Shown: positions 38,798 through 50,862, counted from the stretch's first letter. The stretch: DNA of 64,000 nt from Anaerobacillus alkalidiazotrophicus (GCF_001866055.1 NZ_MLQS01000001.1:853356-917355); one strand, 5' to 3'. Made by a program: numbers and translations. The notes: generated by a model not told the origin, from the sequence alone.

Positions 38798-38807
38798 TTT
38801 CTTTCTC

Positions 38808-39968
38808 CTATCCGACTAAACCCTCTTTTATCTCTTTAATCATTTCTATCCAACTATCGATTTCTTCAACAGTATTGTAAAGACCAAAACTTGCTCGTAA
38901 TGTTCCCCCAGCTAACGTACCTAACGTCTGATGTGCTAGAGGTGTACAATGCAGCCCTGCTCTTAACGCTACTTGATAGTGTTGATCAAAAATCATCGCT
39001 ATCTCTTGAGCATCCGTCCCATCTATGACAAATGGTATAACAGCTAGCCTCTCTTTATGACTATCTGGACCAAACACCGTTACTCCATCTAACGTTACCA
39101 ATTTATCTAATGCATATTTCGTTAAACGCCATTCATGTTTATAGATATTTTCAATTCCTACTTTATTCACTTCATCGATTCCGGCTGATAAACCTGCGAT
39201 TGCCGGGGTATTCAGTGTACCACTTTCATACCGATATGGAGTTTCGTTAGGTTGGTCATCATTTTCAGATTGACTACCAGTACCACCATGAATAAGTGGA
39301 ACTAATTCTGTACCTTTTTTTACAATTAATCCCCCCGTCCCTTGTGGGCCTAATAAACCTTTATGGCCTGGAAAGGCTAACATATCAATATGCATTTCTT
39401 CCATATTTATCGGAATAACCCCGGCAGTTTGAGCTGCATCAACCAAAAATGTTATTCCCTTTTCAAAACAAACTGAGCCAAGCATTTCAACTGGGAAAAT
39501 AGCTCCAGTTAAATTAGAGCCGTGACTTGAAACGACTAACCTTGTTTCAGGAGTAATCTCTTTTAATAATTGCTCTTTAGCGATACCTCCGTTGTGGTCA
39601 CTTTCTAAATAGGTGATCGTAATACCAACTTCCCTTTTTAAAAACTCTAAAGGACGTCTTACTGAATTATGCTCATACGTTGTCGAAATAACATGATCAC
39701 CCTTTTTTAAACCTAAACCTTTAATAGCTTGATTTAATGCATGAGTAGTATTTTGACAAAAAATTACGTTATTGGGATCCCTTTCACCAAATAGTTTTGC
39801 AACTTTCACTCTTGTTTCATAAATGATTGAAGCTGCTTTATTTGCCAACTGGTGCCCCCCTCTTCCTGGATTAGCACCATATTCATTTATTGCTTTTGCA
39901 ACAGCAAGAGCTACTGAAGCAGGTTTTGGAAATGAAGAAGCTGCCTGGTCAAAGTAAATGATTGTCAC
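38808..39968 (-). CDS. Class V aminotransferase, cysteine desulfurase family
   Basis: A 386-aa PLP enzyme. The cofactor lysine is in PGHKGLLGPQGTGG and a likely catalytic cysteine in GLHCTPLAHQTLG, placing it with the Csd-type subgroup in Firmicutes. It should take sulfur from cysteine or act on a related compound. GTG 39968 follows GGAGGGG. No Fe-S scaffold gene is adjacent, so its partner is unclear. Confidence 0.88.
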   Translation of the reverse strand: MTIIYFDQAASSFPKPASVALAVAKAINEYGANPGRGGHQLANKAASIIYETRVKVAKLFGERDPNNVIFCQNTTHALNQAIKGLGLKKGDHVISTTYEHNSVRRPLEFLKREVGITITYLESDHNGGIAKEQLLKEITPETRLVVSSHGSNLTGAIFPVEMLGSVCFEKGITFLVDAAQTAGVIPINMEEMHIDMLAFPGHKGLLGPQGTGGLIVKKGTELVPLIHGGTGSQSENDDQPNETPYRYESGTLNTPAIAGLSAGIDEVNKVGIENIYKHEWRLTKYALDKLVTLDGVTVFGPDSHKERLAVIPFVIDGTDAQEIAMIFDQHYQVALRAGLHCTPLAHQTLGTLAGGTLRASFGLYNTVEEIDSWIEMIKEIKEGLVG

Positions 39969-40006
39969 CTTTACCCCTCCTTTTTATTAAGTTTCCTTTC
40001 AAATAA

Positions 40007-40034
40007 AGAGGTAGACCTAATCGGTCATACCTCT
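40007..40034 (-). terminator. Terminator of soj-spo0J
   Basis: Stem AGAGGTA.ACC/GGTC.TACCTCT, followed on the minus strand by TTTATTTG. Confidence 0.7.
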
Positions 40035-40107
40035 AAAATAGTTTTGGTGAAATAAAACTTTTAGACACAAATAACAACTCTATTTCTGCGTCTATTAAAA
40101 ATGCGTT

Positions 40108-40959
40108 TTATTCATGACCTTCAATTAATGATAAAATCCTTTCCAAATCATCTTCGGAAAAAAATTGAATTTCAATCTTCCCTTTTTTCTTGTTTTTCTT
40201 AATAGTTACAGATGTACCGAAACGTTCTCTTAAAAATTCTTCTTTTTCTTTTATGAAAACTGAAGGCTCATCTTTTTTTCGCTTTGTTTCACGTGAAACA
40301 TTTTCATTTAAGTTTTGAATCAATTGTTCAAGTTGTCGAACATTTAGGCCTTCATCTATTACTTTCTTTAATAACAAGGGTAATTTTTCCTTATTTTTTA
40401 AACCTAATAGAGCTCGTCCATGCCCCATCGAAAGTTGCCCTTCTTCTACTAAATTTTGAATCTCTACAGGTAACTGCAATAAGCGAAGATGATTAGCAAC
40501 ATGGGGACGGCTTTTACCAACTCTAGTTGCTAGTTGTTCTTGAGTTACATTTAAATGTTTCATTAATTTATCGTAAGCAACAGCTTCTTCTATTGGGTTC
40601 AAATCTTCCCTTTGAAGGTTTTCGATTAATGCAAATTCCATCATTTTATCTTCAGTTAATTCTTTGATAATTACTGGGATTTTCTCTAATCCAGCTTCTA
40701 CAGCTGCACGATAACGACGTTCACCAACGACTATTTCATACCCTTTAATACTTTTTCTCACTAATAAAGGTTGCAGTATGCCGTGGTTTATAATAGATTC
40801 TTTCAACTCCGTAATTGACTCTTCAGAAAAAAACTTACGAGGTTGATATGGATTCGCTCTCAAATCTTTTAAGGGGATTTCTTTTACTTCTTCTTTTTTT
40901 TCATCGCCTGCTTCTGGAAAAAAGGCTTGGATGCCTTTTCCTAAACCACCTTTAGCCAT
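40108..40959 (-). CDS. spo0J: Chromosome partitioning protein Spo0J (ParB)
   Basis: A 283-aa CTP-dependent ParB clamp. It has the N-terminal CTPase/ParB domain ([26 protein letters not shown]), a helix-turn-helix that reads parS (about 135-185, [18 protein letters not shown]) and a C-terminal dimer domain. It loads at parS and recruits condensin at the origin. Its start overlaps soj by eight bases. A parS site lies inside the gene. Confidence 0.97.
   Translation of the reverse strand: MAKGGLGKGIQAFFPEAGDEKKEEVKEIPLKDLRANPYQPRKFFSEESITELKESIINHGILQPLLVRKSIKGYEIVVGERRYRAAVEAGLEKIPVIIKELTEDKMMEFALIENLQREDLNPIEEAVAYDKLMKHLNVTQEQLATRVGKSRPHVANHLRLLQLPVEIQNLVEEGQLSMGHGRALLGLKNKEKLPLLLKKVIDEGLNVRQLEQLIQNLNENVSRETKRKKDEPSVFIKEKEEFLRERFGTSVTIKKNKKKGKIEIQFFSEDDLERILSLIEGHE
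40285..40300. promoter_or_regulatory. parS site within spo0J
   Basis: TGTTTCACGTGAAACA, the 16-bp palindrome bound by Spo0J, lies in the coding sequence as in Bacillus subtilis. Confidence 0.95.
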
Positions 40960-41713
40960 TTACCATCACTTCCTTTGCCAAATCTATATATACTTCTGCA
41001 CCTCTAGATTTCGGATCATAAGTGATAATTGGTTGTCCATGACTTGGCGCTTCACTTAAACGTACATTTCTTGGAATAATTGTTTGAAACACCTTTTCCC
41101 TGAAGTACTTCTTTACTTCATCAATAACTTGAATACCTAAATTCGTTCTAGCATCAAGCATTGTTAATAATACACCTTCAATTTCTAAGTCCGTATTTAA
41201 ATGTTTTTGAACTAACCTAACTGTGTTTAATAATTGACTTAACCCTTCAAGTGCATAGTACTCACATTGAACTGGAATCAAAACAGAACTTGCAGCTGTT
41301 AAAGAATTTATCGTAAGTAATCCTAAAGATGGTGGACAATCAATGATAATAAAATCATAATCTTGTTCAACAGACTCTAGCGCTCTTCTCAAACGTACTT
41401 CCCTTGATATAGTTGGAACTAGTTCGATTTCAGCGCCAGCTAACTGAATAGTTGATGGAATAATATGTAGTCCTTCTACTATTGTTTTAACGATCGCATC
41501 CTTTGGATTTATATCTTCGACTAAGATGTTATAAATACAATGTTCAACATCACCCTTATCAATGCCAATACCACTTGTTGTATTTCCTTGGGGATCAACG
41601 TCAATTAAAAGTACTCTTTTTCCTAAAGAAGCAAGGCAAGCACTTAAATTAACAGCAGTGGTTGTTTTACCAACTCCACCTTTTTGATTTGCAATAGCTA
41701 TTACTTTCCCCAT
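40952..41713 (-). CDS. soj: Chromosome partitioning ATPase Soj (ParA)
   Basis: A 253-aa ParA-type ATPase with deviant Walker [14 protein letters not shown] and Walker [12 protein letters not shown]. It works with Spo0J in origin segregation and regulates DnaA. ATG 41713 follows GAGGTAGGTG; the frame from 41752 adds 13 unlikely residues. Confidence 0.97.
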   Translation of the reverse strand: MGKVIAIANQKGGVGKTTTAVNLSACLASLGKRVLLIDVDPQGNTTSGIGIDKGDVEHCIYNILVEDINPKDAIVKTIVEGLHIIPSTIQLAGAEIELVPTISREVRLRRALESVEQDYDFIIIDCPPSLGLLTINSLTAASSVLIPVQCEYYALEGLSQLLNTVRLVQKHLNTDLEIEGVLLTMLDARTNLGIQVIDEVKKYFREKVFQTIIPRNVRLSEAPSHGQPIITYDPKSRGAEVYIDLAKEVMVNG

Positions 41714-41948
41714 TTTTACACCTACCTCACATATCTTAATACCTACAAACATTCAACTATTGATGTTAATCAGAAAAGTTCAACTTTTCATCAATACCTA
41801 AACTCGAAAAACGTCCTTTTATGAAGAAACATCTTAAGGGAAAACTTAAATTGAGATTTTTTTAGCAGAAGAATAGAGAACCCTTTTCTCCATTATCTCT
41901 TGGCTTAGCACTAGGGGTAAGCCTATACTTTTTATACCGAAAAAACGA

Positions 41949-42001
41949 AGCTTAACTTTAATCTGTAGGATATTTTTCTTCCTGATTGAAAGTTAAACTT
42001 A
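41949..42001 (-). terminator. Possible long terminator hairpin between noc and soj
   Basis: An imperfect stem of about 18-20 bp (AAGTTTAACTTT..AAAGTTAAGCTT read on the minus strand), followed by CGTTTTTTCGG. The remaining sequence from 41714 to 42248 shows no gene. Confidence 0.5.
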
Positions 42002-42248
42002 TCCGACCATAAGGATTCCACCCTAAATAACAAATTACTTTCTCTTAATTTTCACAGTAGTTTGCTAGACCTTAAGAGTAGGATAAACCTAAAAAATTAC
42101 AATTGAAGTTGCACTTTTTTATTTTATCATGAAAATCTAAAAGTAAGTTGTTTTTTTAGACAAAAAAAAATAAATATGAACAAAATACTATTTTTTTCTA
42201 TACTAATTTTTCTAAATATCTTCATGCTTCCGAAAGTACAATAAAAAA

Positions 42249-42563
42249 CAAGAAAAGCGCAAGCGCCTTGGTCACGAGCAGCTGCTCCTGTGCCACTCCG
42301 TTTGCTCGTCGCAAAGCCGCTTCGTAGTAATCCAAGTAGTAGCTTCACTGGGGCGGCCTTTGACAGAAGCTGCTCTTTGGCTTCTTACGTGCTTCTGCGT
42401 CTTCAAGTACTGCTTCGTAGTAAGCTTCCTCGAAGCAAAGCAGCATGAAGCTAATCAACGAAGGATTTCAAGAGGTAATTGAAGTCAGTTGCTTGCCTGA
42501 AGTGACCGAGCTCGTAGGCCCTGAAGCTAGACAGTTTCCAAATTAATTTATAAATTCCGATTA
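42249..42563 (+). repeat. Dispersed repeat family A, long copy between soj and noc
   Basis: It starts AAGAAAAGCGCAAGCGCCTT like the copy at 37739 and ends CTAGACAGTTTCCAAATTAAT. The centre carries an extra segment (TTCGTAGTAATCCAAGTAGT and further CTTCG-rich blocks) shared in reverse with 58391-58673 and 61383-61628. It fills the middle of the 1.0-kb soj-noc gap; 42564-42716 shows nothing else. An open frame on its minus strand is spurious. Confidence 0.88.
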
Positions 42564-42716
42564 TGTTAAATAAACACGCGCCCACAAAAAATGACCCAAA
42601 CGAAAACAAACCTTCTTTCTCAGCTATTTAATGATAAAAAAACATATAGTTAACAGTTTTTAGGATCAAGTAAATAACTTTAAAATGAAGCTCTACTTCA
42701 GTTGAGTCACCTTTTA

Positions 42717-43583
42717 TTACTTTTTAGGTATTCTAATTGTAAATTGATAAAACTCTTCATGTTCTTCTTCATCTGTATCAATAGATAAACCACTTTTCAC
42801 TACCATATCAACAGATTGACGAATCGTATTCATTGCCAATCGCATATCTCGTGAAAATGCTTTTCGTGTAGGTTTCTTCTTTTTCACAGAACCTTCTAAT
42901 ACTTTTTTGACAAGTTCTTCTGTTTGCTTAACATTTAAATTTTTATCAATTACTTCCTGTAATACCTTTTCTTGAACTTCTACAATCTTTAATGAGATAA
43001 GTGCTCTAGCATGTCGTTCTGTAATTGAACGAGTTAAAATTGCTTCTTGAACTTTTTCAGGCAGTTGTAATAATCGAAGTTTATTAGCAATCGTTGACTG
43101 ACCTTTTCCAAGTCGTTGCGCCAAGCTTTCTTGTGTCAAACCATGTAATTCTAGTAATTTAGCGTACGCAACTGCTTCTTCAATAGCAGTTAAACCTTCA
43201 CGCTGTAAGTTTTCTATTAAGGCAACAGATGCAGTTTGTGAATCGTTAAATTCTTTCACAATAGCGGGAATACGTTCCCAACCTAATTTGGTAACTGCTC
43301 TCCAACGACGCTCGCCAGCTATAATCTCGAATTTACCATCTCTCTGACGAACAACAATCGGCTGAATAACACCATGAGTTCTTATTGTTTGCGCCAATTC
43401 ATCAATACGTTCATCAATAAAAACAGTACGTGGTTGGAAACGATTCGGTATAATATCCTTAACTAGAATTTGTTTAACCTCTTCATTCTCACTAATCTCT
43501 TCAATTTCCTCTATTTTCTCTACTTGTTCAATCATTTCTTCGCTCTTTTCATTAAAACCGAACAGGCGCGAAAACGGCTTCAT
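42717..43583 (-). CDS. noc: Nucleoid occlusion protein Noc
   Basis: A 288-aa ParB paralogue. It begins [13 protein letters not shown], the amphipathic membrane-targeting helix of Noc. The ParB/CTPase domain ([17 protein letters not shown]) and helix-turn-helix ([17 protein letters not shown]) follow. Noc blocks Z-ring assembly over the nucleoid. Position between soj and rsmG and the N-terminal helix separate it from Spo0J. Confidence 0.95.
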   Translation of the reverse strand: MKPFSRLFGFNEKSEEMIEQVEKIEEIEEISENEEVKQILVKDIIPNRFQPRTVFIDERIDELAQTIRTHGVIQPIVVRQRDGKFEIIAGERRWRAVTKLGWERIPAIVKEFNDSQTASVALIENLQREGLTAIEEAVAYAKLLELHGLTQESLAQRLGKGQSTIANKLRLLQLPEKVQEAILTRSITERHARALISLKIVEVQEKVLQEVIDKNLNVKQTEELVKKVLEGSVKKKKPTRKAFSRDMRLAMNTIRQSVDMVVKSGLSIDTDEEEHEEFYQFTIRIPKK

Positions 43584-43760
43584 CTCGACACCACCTCTTG
43601 AAAACTACCTATCTATGCATATTCTAGATTAGAGATAGGAATTCCTTCTTTTCCTTTTATATTACCATGATAAATAACAATTGAGTAGCGTAGTTAGACA
43701 ATAATCATCATAGTTCTATTAAAATATGAAATTAAAAGTTGTGTTATTTCTTACCTCGGA

Positions 43761-43790
43761 ATAAGAATGTTTCACGTGAAACATTCTTAT
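43761..43790. promoter_or_regulatory. parS site within a perfect 30-bp palindrome
   Basis: TGTTTCACGTGAAACA (43768-43783) is the parS core. The symmetry extends exactly seven more bases on each side (ATAAGAA/TTCTTAT). It lies between rsmG and noc, a site also used in Bacillus subtilis. Confidence 0.95.
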
Positions 43791-43874
43791 TATAATTCAT
43801 CCTACTCCCCAATAGGTTATCTCCTCTCAAAAACGTATTAAGAGGAATTATAGAAAAACTAATTGAACTCCTAC

Positions 43875-44591
43875 TTATTGTAAAGGTTGCTTACTTGGCG
43901 TTCCTGGTTTTCTTGGATATTGCTTTGGTGTTGCCTTCCTTTTTTCTATAAAAACAAAGTGTCTAGTACTTTCTTCAAAAGGTAATAATAAACTTTCATT
44001 TGCGATAACTTCACCACCAAGTGTCGCAAATGCTTTCTTTGCATCTGTAATTTCATTAACTACTTCGGGTCCTTTCATAGCCAAAAAGGAACCACCAACT
44101 TTAGCTAACGGTAGACAAAGTTCTGCTAATACTGGCATTCTTGCCACTGCTCTAGCGATAACTAAATCATACTTTTCACGATGCTCTTTCTTTTTAGCAA
44201 ATGTTTCAGCACGATCATGGAAAAGCGAAACATCTGATAGACCTAAAGAATTAACTAAATGCTGTAAAAATGAAATCCGTTTATTTAAAGAGTCAACAAT
44301 TGTTACCTTCAAATGCGGAAAACAAATCTTTATCGGAATACTAGGGAATCCTGCTCCTGCACCTACATCAACTACATGAAGAGGTTTTGAAAAATCTTGA
44401 TAAAACGCTGCACTAATCGAATCATAAAAATGTTTTAAATAAACCCCATCTTCGTCAGTGATTGCTGTTAAATTCATTTTATTATTCCATTCAACCAACT
44501 CTTGAAAATAAGTATTAAATTGCTCCATTTGCGTATCATTAAGAGAAATTCCCTTTTCCTCAAGCATGGAATGAAATTGTTTTTTATTCAT
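43875..44591 (-). CDS. rsmG: 16S rRNA (guanine527-N7)-methyltransferase RsmG (GidB)
   Basis: A 238-aa Rossmann-fold methyltransferase with AdoMet motif [14 protein letters not shown]. It methylates G527 near the decoding site; loss gives low-level streptomycin resistance in other bacteria. ATG 44591 overlaps the mnmG stop by eight bases and gives the usual length. Confidence 0.96.
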   Translation of the reverse strand: MNKKQFHSMLEEKGISLNDTQMEQFNTYFQELVEWNNKMNLTAITDEDGVYLKHFYDSISAAFYQDFSKPLHVVDVGAGAGFPSIPIKICFPHLKVTIVDSLNKRISFLQHLVNSLGLSDVSLFHDRAETFAKKKEHREKYDLVIARAVARMPVLAELCLPLAKVGGSFLAMKGPEVVNEITDAKKAFATLGGEVIANESLLLPFEESTRHFVFIEKRKATPKQYPRKPGTPSKQPLQ

Positions 44592-46485
44592 GGGCACCAC
44601 TTTCTTTCGTTCTTTGTAATTTCCCTTGCTCTAAATAAATTAATAAAATAGAAATATCGGCCGGATTAACACCCGATACCCTTGAAGCTTGTCCTACTGA
44701 TAAAGGTCTTACTTCACTTAGTTTTTGGCGAGCTTCTGTTGCAAGACCTGAAATAGCATTATAATCGAGGTTTTCCGGTATTTTCTTATCATCCATTTTT
44801 CTCATTCGTTCAATTTGCTGTACTTGTTTCTCAATGTATCCAGCATATTTTATTTGAATTTCAACTTGTTCCGCCACTTCAGTGGAAACCTCTTGTTCAC
44901 TTGGGAAGAGGTTTTCAATAAATGCATAAGTGATTTCAGGTCGCTTCAATAAAACTGACGCTTTAAAGCCATCTTGCAGCGGCGAAGAACCTATTTCAAT
45001 TAATGCATCTTGCACTTCCTTCGTTGGTCTAACGGTAATTTGCTCAAGTCTTTCAATTTCCGATTTAATTGCAGCTTTTTTCTTAATAAAACGTTGGTAT
45101 CTTTCTTCAGGTATAAGCCCTACTTTATATCCAATTTCAGTAAGTCTTAAGTCTGCATTATCGTGCCGTAAAACTAAACGATGTTCTGCTCTTGAAGTAA
45201 GCAGTCGATAAGGTTCATTTGTTCCTTTTGTAACTAGGTCATCTACTAAAACACCAATATAAGCTTCCGATCGATCTAAAATAATCGGTTCTCTTCCAGA
45301 GGATTTTAGTGCAGCATTAATTCCTGCAAATAAGCCTTGACCTGCAGCTTCCTCGTAGCCCGATGTCCCATTTATTTGTCCTGCAGTAAATAGGTTTTCT
45401 ACTAACTTTGTTTCTAGCGTTGGCCAAAGTTGAGTAGGTACAACGGCATCATATTCAATTGCATAGCCAGGACGCATCATTTTTACATTTTCTAAACCTT
45501 TTAATGTTTTCAACATATCTAATTGTACTTCTTCTGGTAAACTCGTTGAAAAACCTTGAACGTATACTTCCGAAGTATTTCTTCCTTCAGGCTCAAGAAA
45601 AATCTGATGTCTCGGTTTATCACTGAAACGCACAATTTTATCTTCAATAGATGGACAGTATCTCGGACCCGTTCCTTCGATAACCCCTGAGTACATCGGT
45701 GAACGATGTAAATTTTGGTTAATGATTTCATGTGTTTTGTCAGTCGTATAAGTTAGCCAACATGGCAGTTGGTCTAAATGAAATTCCTTTGTTTCATATG
45801 AAAAAGCACGCGGAACGTCATCTCCAGGTTGAATCTCAGTTACACTATAGTCGATCGTGTCTCCTTGCACTCGAGGTGGTGTTCCTGTTTTGAATCTCAC
45901 TAAATTAAACCCATGCTCTTTCAAATCATAGGCTAAGTTTACAGATGGTTGTTGGTTATTCGGTCCACTTTCATAAGCTAAATCACCAAGAATGATTTTC
46001 CCACGTAAATACGTTCCTGTTGTAATGATGACTGCTTTCGCTTTATAAGTTGCGCCTGTATTTGTAACTACTCCCCTACATACTCCATCCTCAACAATTA
46101 GTTTTTCAACCATACCTTGGCGAAGTAATAAGTTTTCTTGTTCTTCGATCGTTTTTTTCATTTCATGTTGATACAAAAACTTATCCGCTTGAGCGCGCAG
46201 CGCACGTACAGCTGGACCTTTCCCTGTATTTAACATCCTCATTTGAATATGGGTTTTATCAATATTTCTTCCCATTTCACCACCAAGGGCGTCTATTTCT
46301 CTTACTACTATCCCCTTTGCCGGACCACCAACTGACGGATTACATGGCATATAGGCAACTGCATCTAAATTTAACGTTAATATCAACGTATTAGCGCCCA
46401 TTCTAGCTGCTGCAAGTCCTGCTTCAACACCAGCATGGCCTGCACCAACGACAATGACATCAAACTCTCCCGCTTGATATTGCAT
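44584..46485 (-). CDS. mnmG: tRNA uridine-34 modification FAD enzyme MnmG (GidA)
   Basis: A 633-aa flavoprotein with FAD-binding [12 protein letters not shown] at the N-terminus, the GidA signatures ([21 protein letters not shown]) and a helical C-terminus that contacts MnmE. It installs carboxymethylaminomethyl on wobble U34 with MnmE. ATG follows AGGAGG. Confidence 0.97.
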   Translation of the reverse strand: MQYQAGEFDVIVVGAGHAGVEAGLAAARMGANTLILTLNLDAVAYMPCNPSVGGPAKGIVVREIDALGGEMGRNIDKTHIQMRMLNTGKGPAVRALRAQADKFLYQHEMKKTIEEQENLLLRQGMVEKLIVEDGVCRGVVTNTGATYKAKAVIITTGTYLRGKIILGDLAYESGPNNQQPSVNLAYDLKEHGFNLVRFKTGTPPRVQGDTIDYSVTEIQPGDDVPRAFSYETKEFHLDQLPCWLTYTTDKTHEIINQNLHRSPMYSGVIEGTGPRYCPSIEDKIVRFSDKPRHQIFLEPEGRNTSEVYVQGFSTSLPEEVQLDMLKTLKGLENVKMMRPGYAIEYDAVVPTQLWPTLETKLVENLFTAGQINGTSGYEEAAGQGLFAGINAALKSSGREPIILDRSEAYIGVLVDDLVTKGTNEPYRLLTSRAEHRLVLRHDNADLRLTEIGYKVGLIPEERYQRFIKKKAAIKSEIERLEQITVRPTKEVQDALIEIGSSPLQDGFKASVLLKRPEITYAFIENLFPSEQEVSTEVAEQVEIQIKYAGYIEKQVQQIERMRKMDDKKIPENLDYNAISGLATEARQKLSEVRPLSVGQASRVSGVNPADISILLIYLEQGKLQRTKESGAHE

Positions 46486-46526
46486 GTTTTTTCCTCCTAT
46501 TTCAAATAAAAATGTAGTACTTCCGT

Positions 46527-46551
46527 GCAGCTTTCATTCAAAGAAAGCTGC
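46527..46551. other. Hairpin between mnmE and mnmG
   Basis: A perfect 9-bp stem, GCAGCTTTC/GAAAGCTGC, with a 7-base loop and no T-run. It may stabilise the mRNA or attenuate read-through. Confidence 0.5.
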
Positions 46552-46564
46552 TGTATATCAACAC

Positions 46565-47941
46565 TTATTTCCCTAAGCAAAACTGTGAAAATAGCTGATC
46601 AATTAGACTTTCAGAAACTGTATCTCCAATAATCTCCCCTAATATTTCCCACGTTCTTGTAATATCAATTTGAACCATATCAATCGGTACATCGGATTCA
46701 AGTGCAAAAATTGCATCTTCAATCGTTTGCTTCGCTTGATGTAAAAGCGCAATATGTCTCGAATTAGATACGTACGTTAAATCTCCACCTTCAAGATTAC
46801 CTTGAAAGAATAACTTAGAAATTGCCTCTTCTAAATCATCAATTCCTTGGTCTTCTACTAACGAGGTAGTAACAATAGGTCTTCCACTCGCTAACTCTTC
46901 AACTTTAGTCATATCAATTTTCTGTGGAATATCTGTCTTGTTAACAATAATAATTGCATCCATTCCTTCAACTATTTGAAACAAACTTTCATCTTCGTTC
47001 GATAACGGTTCCCCAAAATTTAAAACGAGTAATACTAATTCTGCTTCCTTTACTACTTGCCTTGAACGTTCAACACCAATTTTCTCAACGATGTCTTCAG
47101 TTTCTCTAATACCAGCTGTATCTAGCAAACGTAATGGCACACCTCTTATGTTGACATATTCCTCTATAACGTCTCTTGTTGTTCCTGGAATATCTGTTAC
47201 AATTGCCTTTGTTTCATGGACAAGACTGTTAAGTAATGAAGACTTACCTACATTAGGTCGACCAATAATCACTGTGGACAACCCTTCTCTTAATATCTTC
47301 CCTTGCTCAGCAGTACCTAATATTTTATCTATTTCACTACTTACGTATCGAGCTTTTTCTTTGAGAAGTTGATTTGTCATTTCTTCAGCATCATACTCAG
47401 GATAATCAATATTTACCTCGACGTGTGCAACTGTTTCTAATAATGCTTGTCTTAACTTTTGGATTTTTGTCGAAAGGCGCCCTTCCACTTGTCCAATTGC
47501 GACGTTCATTGCTTTATCTGTTTTTGCTCGAATTAAGTCGATGACACCTTCTGCTTGTGAAAGGTCAATTCTCCCATTTAAAAAGGCTCGCTTCGTAAAC
47601 TCACCTGGTTCAGCTAGACGAGCTCCACTCCGTAAAACTTGTTGAAGTACCCGGTTAACTGAAACTAAACCACCATGACAATTAATTTCGACAATATTTT
47701 CTCTCGTAAACGTTCGAGGTGCTTTTAATACGGTTACCATCACTTCGTCAATTACTTGATTAGTGTTTTGATCAATAATGTGACCATAATGAATCGTATG
47801 ACTTTCTACCTCAACTAGAGATTTTCTACCTTTATATATTTTATCAACGACTTTTATCGCATCTTCACCACTTATTCGAACAATAGCTATTGCTCCTTCA
47901 CCCATTGCTGTTGATATTGCAGTAATTGTATCAAACTCCAT
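46565..47941 (-). CDS. mnmE: tRNA modification GTPase MnmE (TrmE)
   Basis: A 458-aa protein with a tetrahydrofolate-binding N-terminal domain, a helical domain with inserted G domain ([26 protein letters not shown]) and the conserved C-terminal CLGK whose cysteine is characteristic. It partners MnmG. ATG 47941 follows AGAGGTG; the frame from 47950 would start inside that site. Confidence 0.97.
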   Translation of the reverse strand: MEFDTITAISTAMGEGAIAIVRISGEDAIKVVDKIYKGRKSLVEVESHTIHYGHIIDQNTNQVIDEVMVTVLKAPRTFTRENIVEINCHGGLVSVNRVLQQVLRSGARLAEPGEFTKRAFLNGRIDLSQAEGVIDLIRAKTDKAMNVAIGQVEGRLSTKIQKLRQALLETVAHVEVNIDYPEYDAEEMTNQLLKEKARYVSSEIDKILGTAEQGKILREGLSTVIIGRPNVGKSSLLNSLVHETKAIVTDIPGTTRDVIEEYVNIRGVPLRLLDTAGIRETEDIVEKIGVERSRQVVKEAELVLLVLNFGEPLSNEDESLFQIVEGMDAIIIVNKTDIPQKIDMTKVEELASGRPIVTTSLVEDQGIDDLEEAISKLFFQGNLEGGDLTYVSNSRHIALLHQAKQTIEDAIFALESDVPIDMVQIDITRTWEILGEIIGDTVSESLIDQLFSQFCLGK

Positions 47942-48093
47942 CTTTGTCACCTCTTACTTATCCATTGATCCTTTTATATGTACTTACATCTCTAACTAAA
48001 AAGAATACCACAGTATTTCTTTAATAAAAAGATTTTCCAATTTCTCTATCTTCATCTATTGTCCCCGTTTTTAGTAATAGTCAACCACAAAAC

Positions 48094-48204
48094 ATATCCA
48101 CAACTATAATCCTTAAAAATTATTTTACCAGATATCCAACTTTTCCACATGTGAATAACTATTTTATTTTTTTCGCACAGCAACTTTTAAAGCGCTGTGG
48201 ATAT
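48094..48204. promoter_or_regulatory. Weak DnaA-box group between jag and mnmE
   Basis: Three boxes with one mismatch each: ATATCCACA (48094), TTTTCCACA (48141) and TGTGGATAT (48196). They lie in the 547-base jag-mnmE gap, which otherwise shows only the jag terminator. Confidence 0.4.
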
Positions 48205-48433
48205 TTTTTACTACAATTAAACCAACGCCTGTATGGTTCTGCGTAAACTTTAAAAACCTCTGAGGTTATCGAATCAAAACAAAACAAAACTTTAATAAAT
48301 TTCGTCTATCCTTACTCATGATGACTACGTATTTTCTTTTACTTCTCCCTCTTAAGACGTTAAATAAAACGCAGTTTAACGTTTGGTAATATAGAATCTA
48401 ATAAAAACTTTTCAATATCACGCTTACCATACA

Positions 48434-48475
48434 AAAAAGCCCATACTAGTGGTCATCCACTAGTATGGGCTTTTT
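48434..48475 (-). terminator. Terminator of spoIIIJ-jag
   Basis: A perfect 19-bp stem with a TCAT loop (AAAAAGCCCATACTAGTGG and complement), 14 bases after jag, T-runs on both strands. Confidence 0.92.
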
Positions 48476-48488
48476 ACACTCTTTTCTA

Positions 48489-49112
48489 CTACATTTTAGC
48501 TGGAGCGACAACAATTCTGCGGTTCGGTTCTACTCCCTCAGAATAAGTCTTCACACCTTTTATATCTTGAAGAGCTGTATGAATAATTTTTCTTTCCAAT
48601 GCATTCATCGGTTCTAAAATAACTTCTTTTCTTGTTCTAACCGCTTTATTTCCTAAGCGTTTTGCTAACTGCTCAAGTGATTCTTTTCTACGGTCACGAT
48701 AATTTTCAGCATCTAAAACAATTCGGAGATATTGTTCTGAGTATCGATTAGCTACGAGATTCACTAAGTATTGTAATGAATCAAGAGTTTGACCTCTCTT
48801 TCCAATTAACACACCTAGTCCTGCACCTTTTAAGTCAAACAAGATTCCATCTTTTGTTTCACGTTGTTCTACTTCAATTGTCACACCCATATTAGCTGTT
48901 ACATCTTGTAGAAATTTAATCGCTTCCTCTGCTGCATCAGGTTTAATTTCCACTTCAACGACTGCTGGCTTTGTACCAATTAAACCTAGAAAACCTTTTT
49001 GAGGTTCTTCTAGAACTTGTATAGAGACTCTTTCTCTCGTTGTTTTTAATTGTGCAATTGCAGATTGGACAGCTTCATCAACAGTTTTACCCGAAACAGT
49101 TATTTTCTTCAC
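48489..49112 (-). CDS. jag: RNA-binding protein Jag/KhpB
   Basis: A 207-aa protein with a Jag N-terminal domain ([15 protein letters not shown]), a KH domain ([18 protein letters not shown]) and an R3H domain ([12 protein letters not shown] end). It binds RNA and is linked to cell elongation and sporulation. GTG 49112 overlaps the spoIIIJ stop (GTGA). Confidence 0.95.
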   Translation of the reverse strand: MKKITVSGKTVDEAVQSAIAQLKTTRERVSIQVLEEPQKGFLGLIGTKPAVVEVEIKPDAAEEAIKFLQDVTANMGVTIEVEQRETKDGILFDLKGAGLGVLIGKRGQTLDSLQYLVNLVANRYSEQYLRIVLDAENYRDRRKESLEQLAKRLGNKAVRTRKEVILEPMNALERKIIHTALQDIKGVKTYSEGVEPNRRIVVAPAKM

Positions 49113-49882
49113 TTTTTCTTCGCTCCCCCTGTTTTAGCCCCAGCAACTTTCCCAACATTAGGACCAGTAATAAAGTACGTTTGAACAATCATAAAGATGT
49201 TACCAACTACCCAGTAAAGCGCAAGCGCTGATGGGAAAAATGCGGCAAATGCAATAATCATAATCGGCATTATATATAGTAACGCTTTCATCTGTGGGTT
49301 ATTTTCGATCATCATCATCTTTTGTTGAATAAACGTTGTCGCACCGGCAACTAACGGTAAAATATAAAATGGATCTGGTGCACCTAAGCTAAACCAAAGA
49401 AAACTATGCTCTGCAATCTCACCTGTACGAATAATTGCATGATAAAAAGCAAATAAAATTGGCATTTGAACAAATATAGGTAAACATCCAGCTAGTGGAT
49501 TTACGTTGTGTTCTTGGAATAATTTCATTGTTTCTTGTTGTAACTTTTGTTGTGTTTTTTGATCTTTCGCACTATATTTTTCTCTTAATTCTTTCATATG
49601 CGGTTGCAATGCTTGCATTGCTTTTGAACTCTTCGTTTGTTTAATCATTAATGGTAAAATTAATATACGAATCAAAATCGTTACAATAATAATCGATAAT
49701 CCATAGTTGTTATTAAAGAATACTGCTACTTCTTTAACTAACCATGATAATGGATAAACAAAATAACTTTCCCAGATACCAGTTTTATTCTCTGCTGTAA
49801 TCGGCACCTCTAAATTTCCACATCCAACAGCTAATAGAACAAAACCTAGTAGTAATGCGGCTAAACCGAATTTTTTCTTCAC
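49109..49882 (-). CDS. spoIIIJ: Membrane protein insertase YidC1/SpoIIIJ
   Basis: A 257-aa lipoprotein insertase. The signal peptide ends in lipobox LLAVGC, and five membrane helices follow with the insertase groove region [15 protein letters not shown]. It inserts membrane proteins and is needed for sigma-G activation in sporulation. GTG 49882 follows GGGAGG by eight bases; the longer frame from 49909 would mask the signal. Confidence 0.95.
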   Translation of the reverse strand: MKKKFGLAALLLGFVLLAVGCGNLEVPITAENKTGIWESYFVYPLSWLVKEVAVFFNNNYGLSIIIVTILIRILILPLMIKQTKSSKAMQALQPHMKELREKYSAKDQKTQQKLQQETMKLFQEHNVNPLAGCLPIFVQMPILFAFYHAIIRTGEIAEHSFLWFSLGAPDPFYILPLVAGATTFIQQKMMMIENNPQMKALLYIMPIMIIAFAAFFPSALALYWVVGNIFMIVQTYFITGPNVGKVAGAKTGGAKKK

Positions 49883-50037
49883 TACAATTTCCTCCCTGGA
49901 CTCCAACAAATTAAGTATATTTATATAAAACAGCCAAAGTAAATATAGCGTGTTTCACCAAAAAGTTTCATAAATTAAAGATACCTAAAATCTACCAATG
50001 AAACAAGCCTATTTATTGTTTCTTTGACCCTTTTCAA

Positions 50038-50253
50038 TTATTTATCTTTTTTATCAGGTACTGGATCAATTCCACCTGGATGAAAAGGATGGCATTTACT
50101 AATACGCTTAATAGTTAACCAACAGCCTTTGAATGGCCCAAAACGTTTGATAGCTTCTAATCCATAGTGAGAGCATGTTGGATAAAACCGACACGTCGGC
50201 AAAGTGAATCTTGATATGTATCTTTGGTAAAATAATATCATCCCTATCAACAT
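50038..50253 (-). CDS. yidD: Membrane protein insertion efficiency factor YidD
   Basis: A 71-aa protein with the YidD core [19 protein letters not shown] and [12 protein letters not shown]. It assists YidC-dependent insertion. ATG 50253 gives the family's usual N-terminus (a few residues before FYQRYIS). A GTG at 50283, overlapping the end of rnpA, would add ten residues and cannot be excluded. Confidence 0.93.
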   Translation of the reverse strand: MLIGMILFYQRYISRFTLPTCRFYPTCSHYGLEAIKRFGPFKGCWLTIKRISKCHPFHPGGIDPVPDKKDK

Positions 50254-50275
50254 ACCTTTGATCAACCTCAAAACT

Positions 50276-50626
50276 TTACTCACCCTTCTTTTTAAATGCA
50301 TAGCCCCGGAAAAAGACATGCGATATACTCTTCTTCATTTCATGAAAATCCATTTCAACACAAGGCTTTCTAGCAATTAGCAAGTAATCACATGACTGTT
50401 TGAGGTCATTTGAAAGTTGGAAAACACTTTCCCTCATTAATCGTTTAATTCGATTTCTTGTTACTGCATTACCTAACTTTTTGCTAACAGACACTCCTAA
50501 CCTTAAATGAGCTTGGTCCTTTTTTTCAAGTATATATAAAACAAATTGTCTATTGGCAACAGATTTTCCTTCTTTAAAAATTAGAGAAATTTCTTCATTT
50601 TTTTTAACACGATACTCTTTTTTCAT
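50276..50626 (-). CDS. rnpA: Ribonuclease P protein component
   Basis: A 116-aa basic protein with the RNR motif [15 protein letters not shown]. It supports RNase P RNA in trimming tRNA 5' leaders. It follows rpmH as in nearly all bacteria. Confidence 0.97.
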   Translation of the reverse strand: MKKEYRVKKNEEISLIFKEGKSVANRQFVLYILEKKDQAHLRLGVSVSKKLGNAVTRNRIKRLMRESVFQLSNDLKQSCDYLLIARKPCVEMDFHEMKKSISHVFFRGYAFKKKGE

Positions 50627-50862
50627 CCATTATACCCCATCAAAATTTTCAATTCCCTTCTTTAATTAAGTAAAGAGTTATTAGAACATCTATAGTTTCA
50701 TCATATCTAATATAGGGAATTCTAAACAATTTAATTAAGAAATTAAAGTATTATTGAGAAAAACTCGGCCTTTAGTCAAGCATTAACTAAACACCAAGTC
50801 TTTCTCAATCTATGTCGCATTATTTTCCACATTTATTTTAATTTTAATGTAAAAAGTGAAAA

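Noticed and set aside
42127..42348. Open frame (73 aa) between soj and noc
   Set aside because: It is a reading of the family A repeat; near-identical peptides appear in the copies at 37650-37913 and 58507-58767, with no ribosome site and no protein family.
42717..43583. A second copy of spo0J
   Set aside because: The N-terminal amphipathic helix and genomic position identify it as noc.
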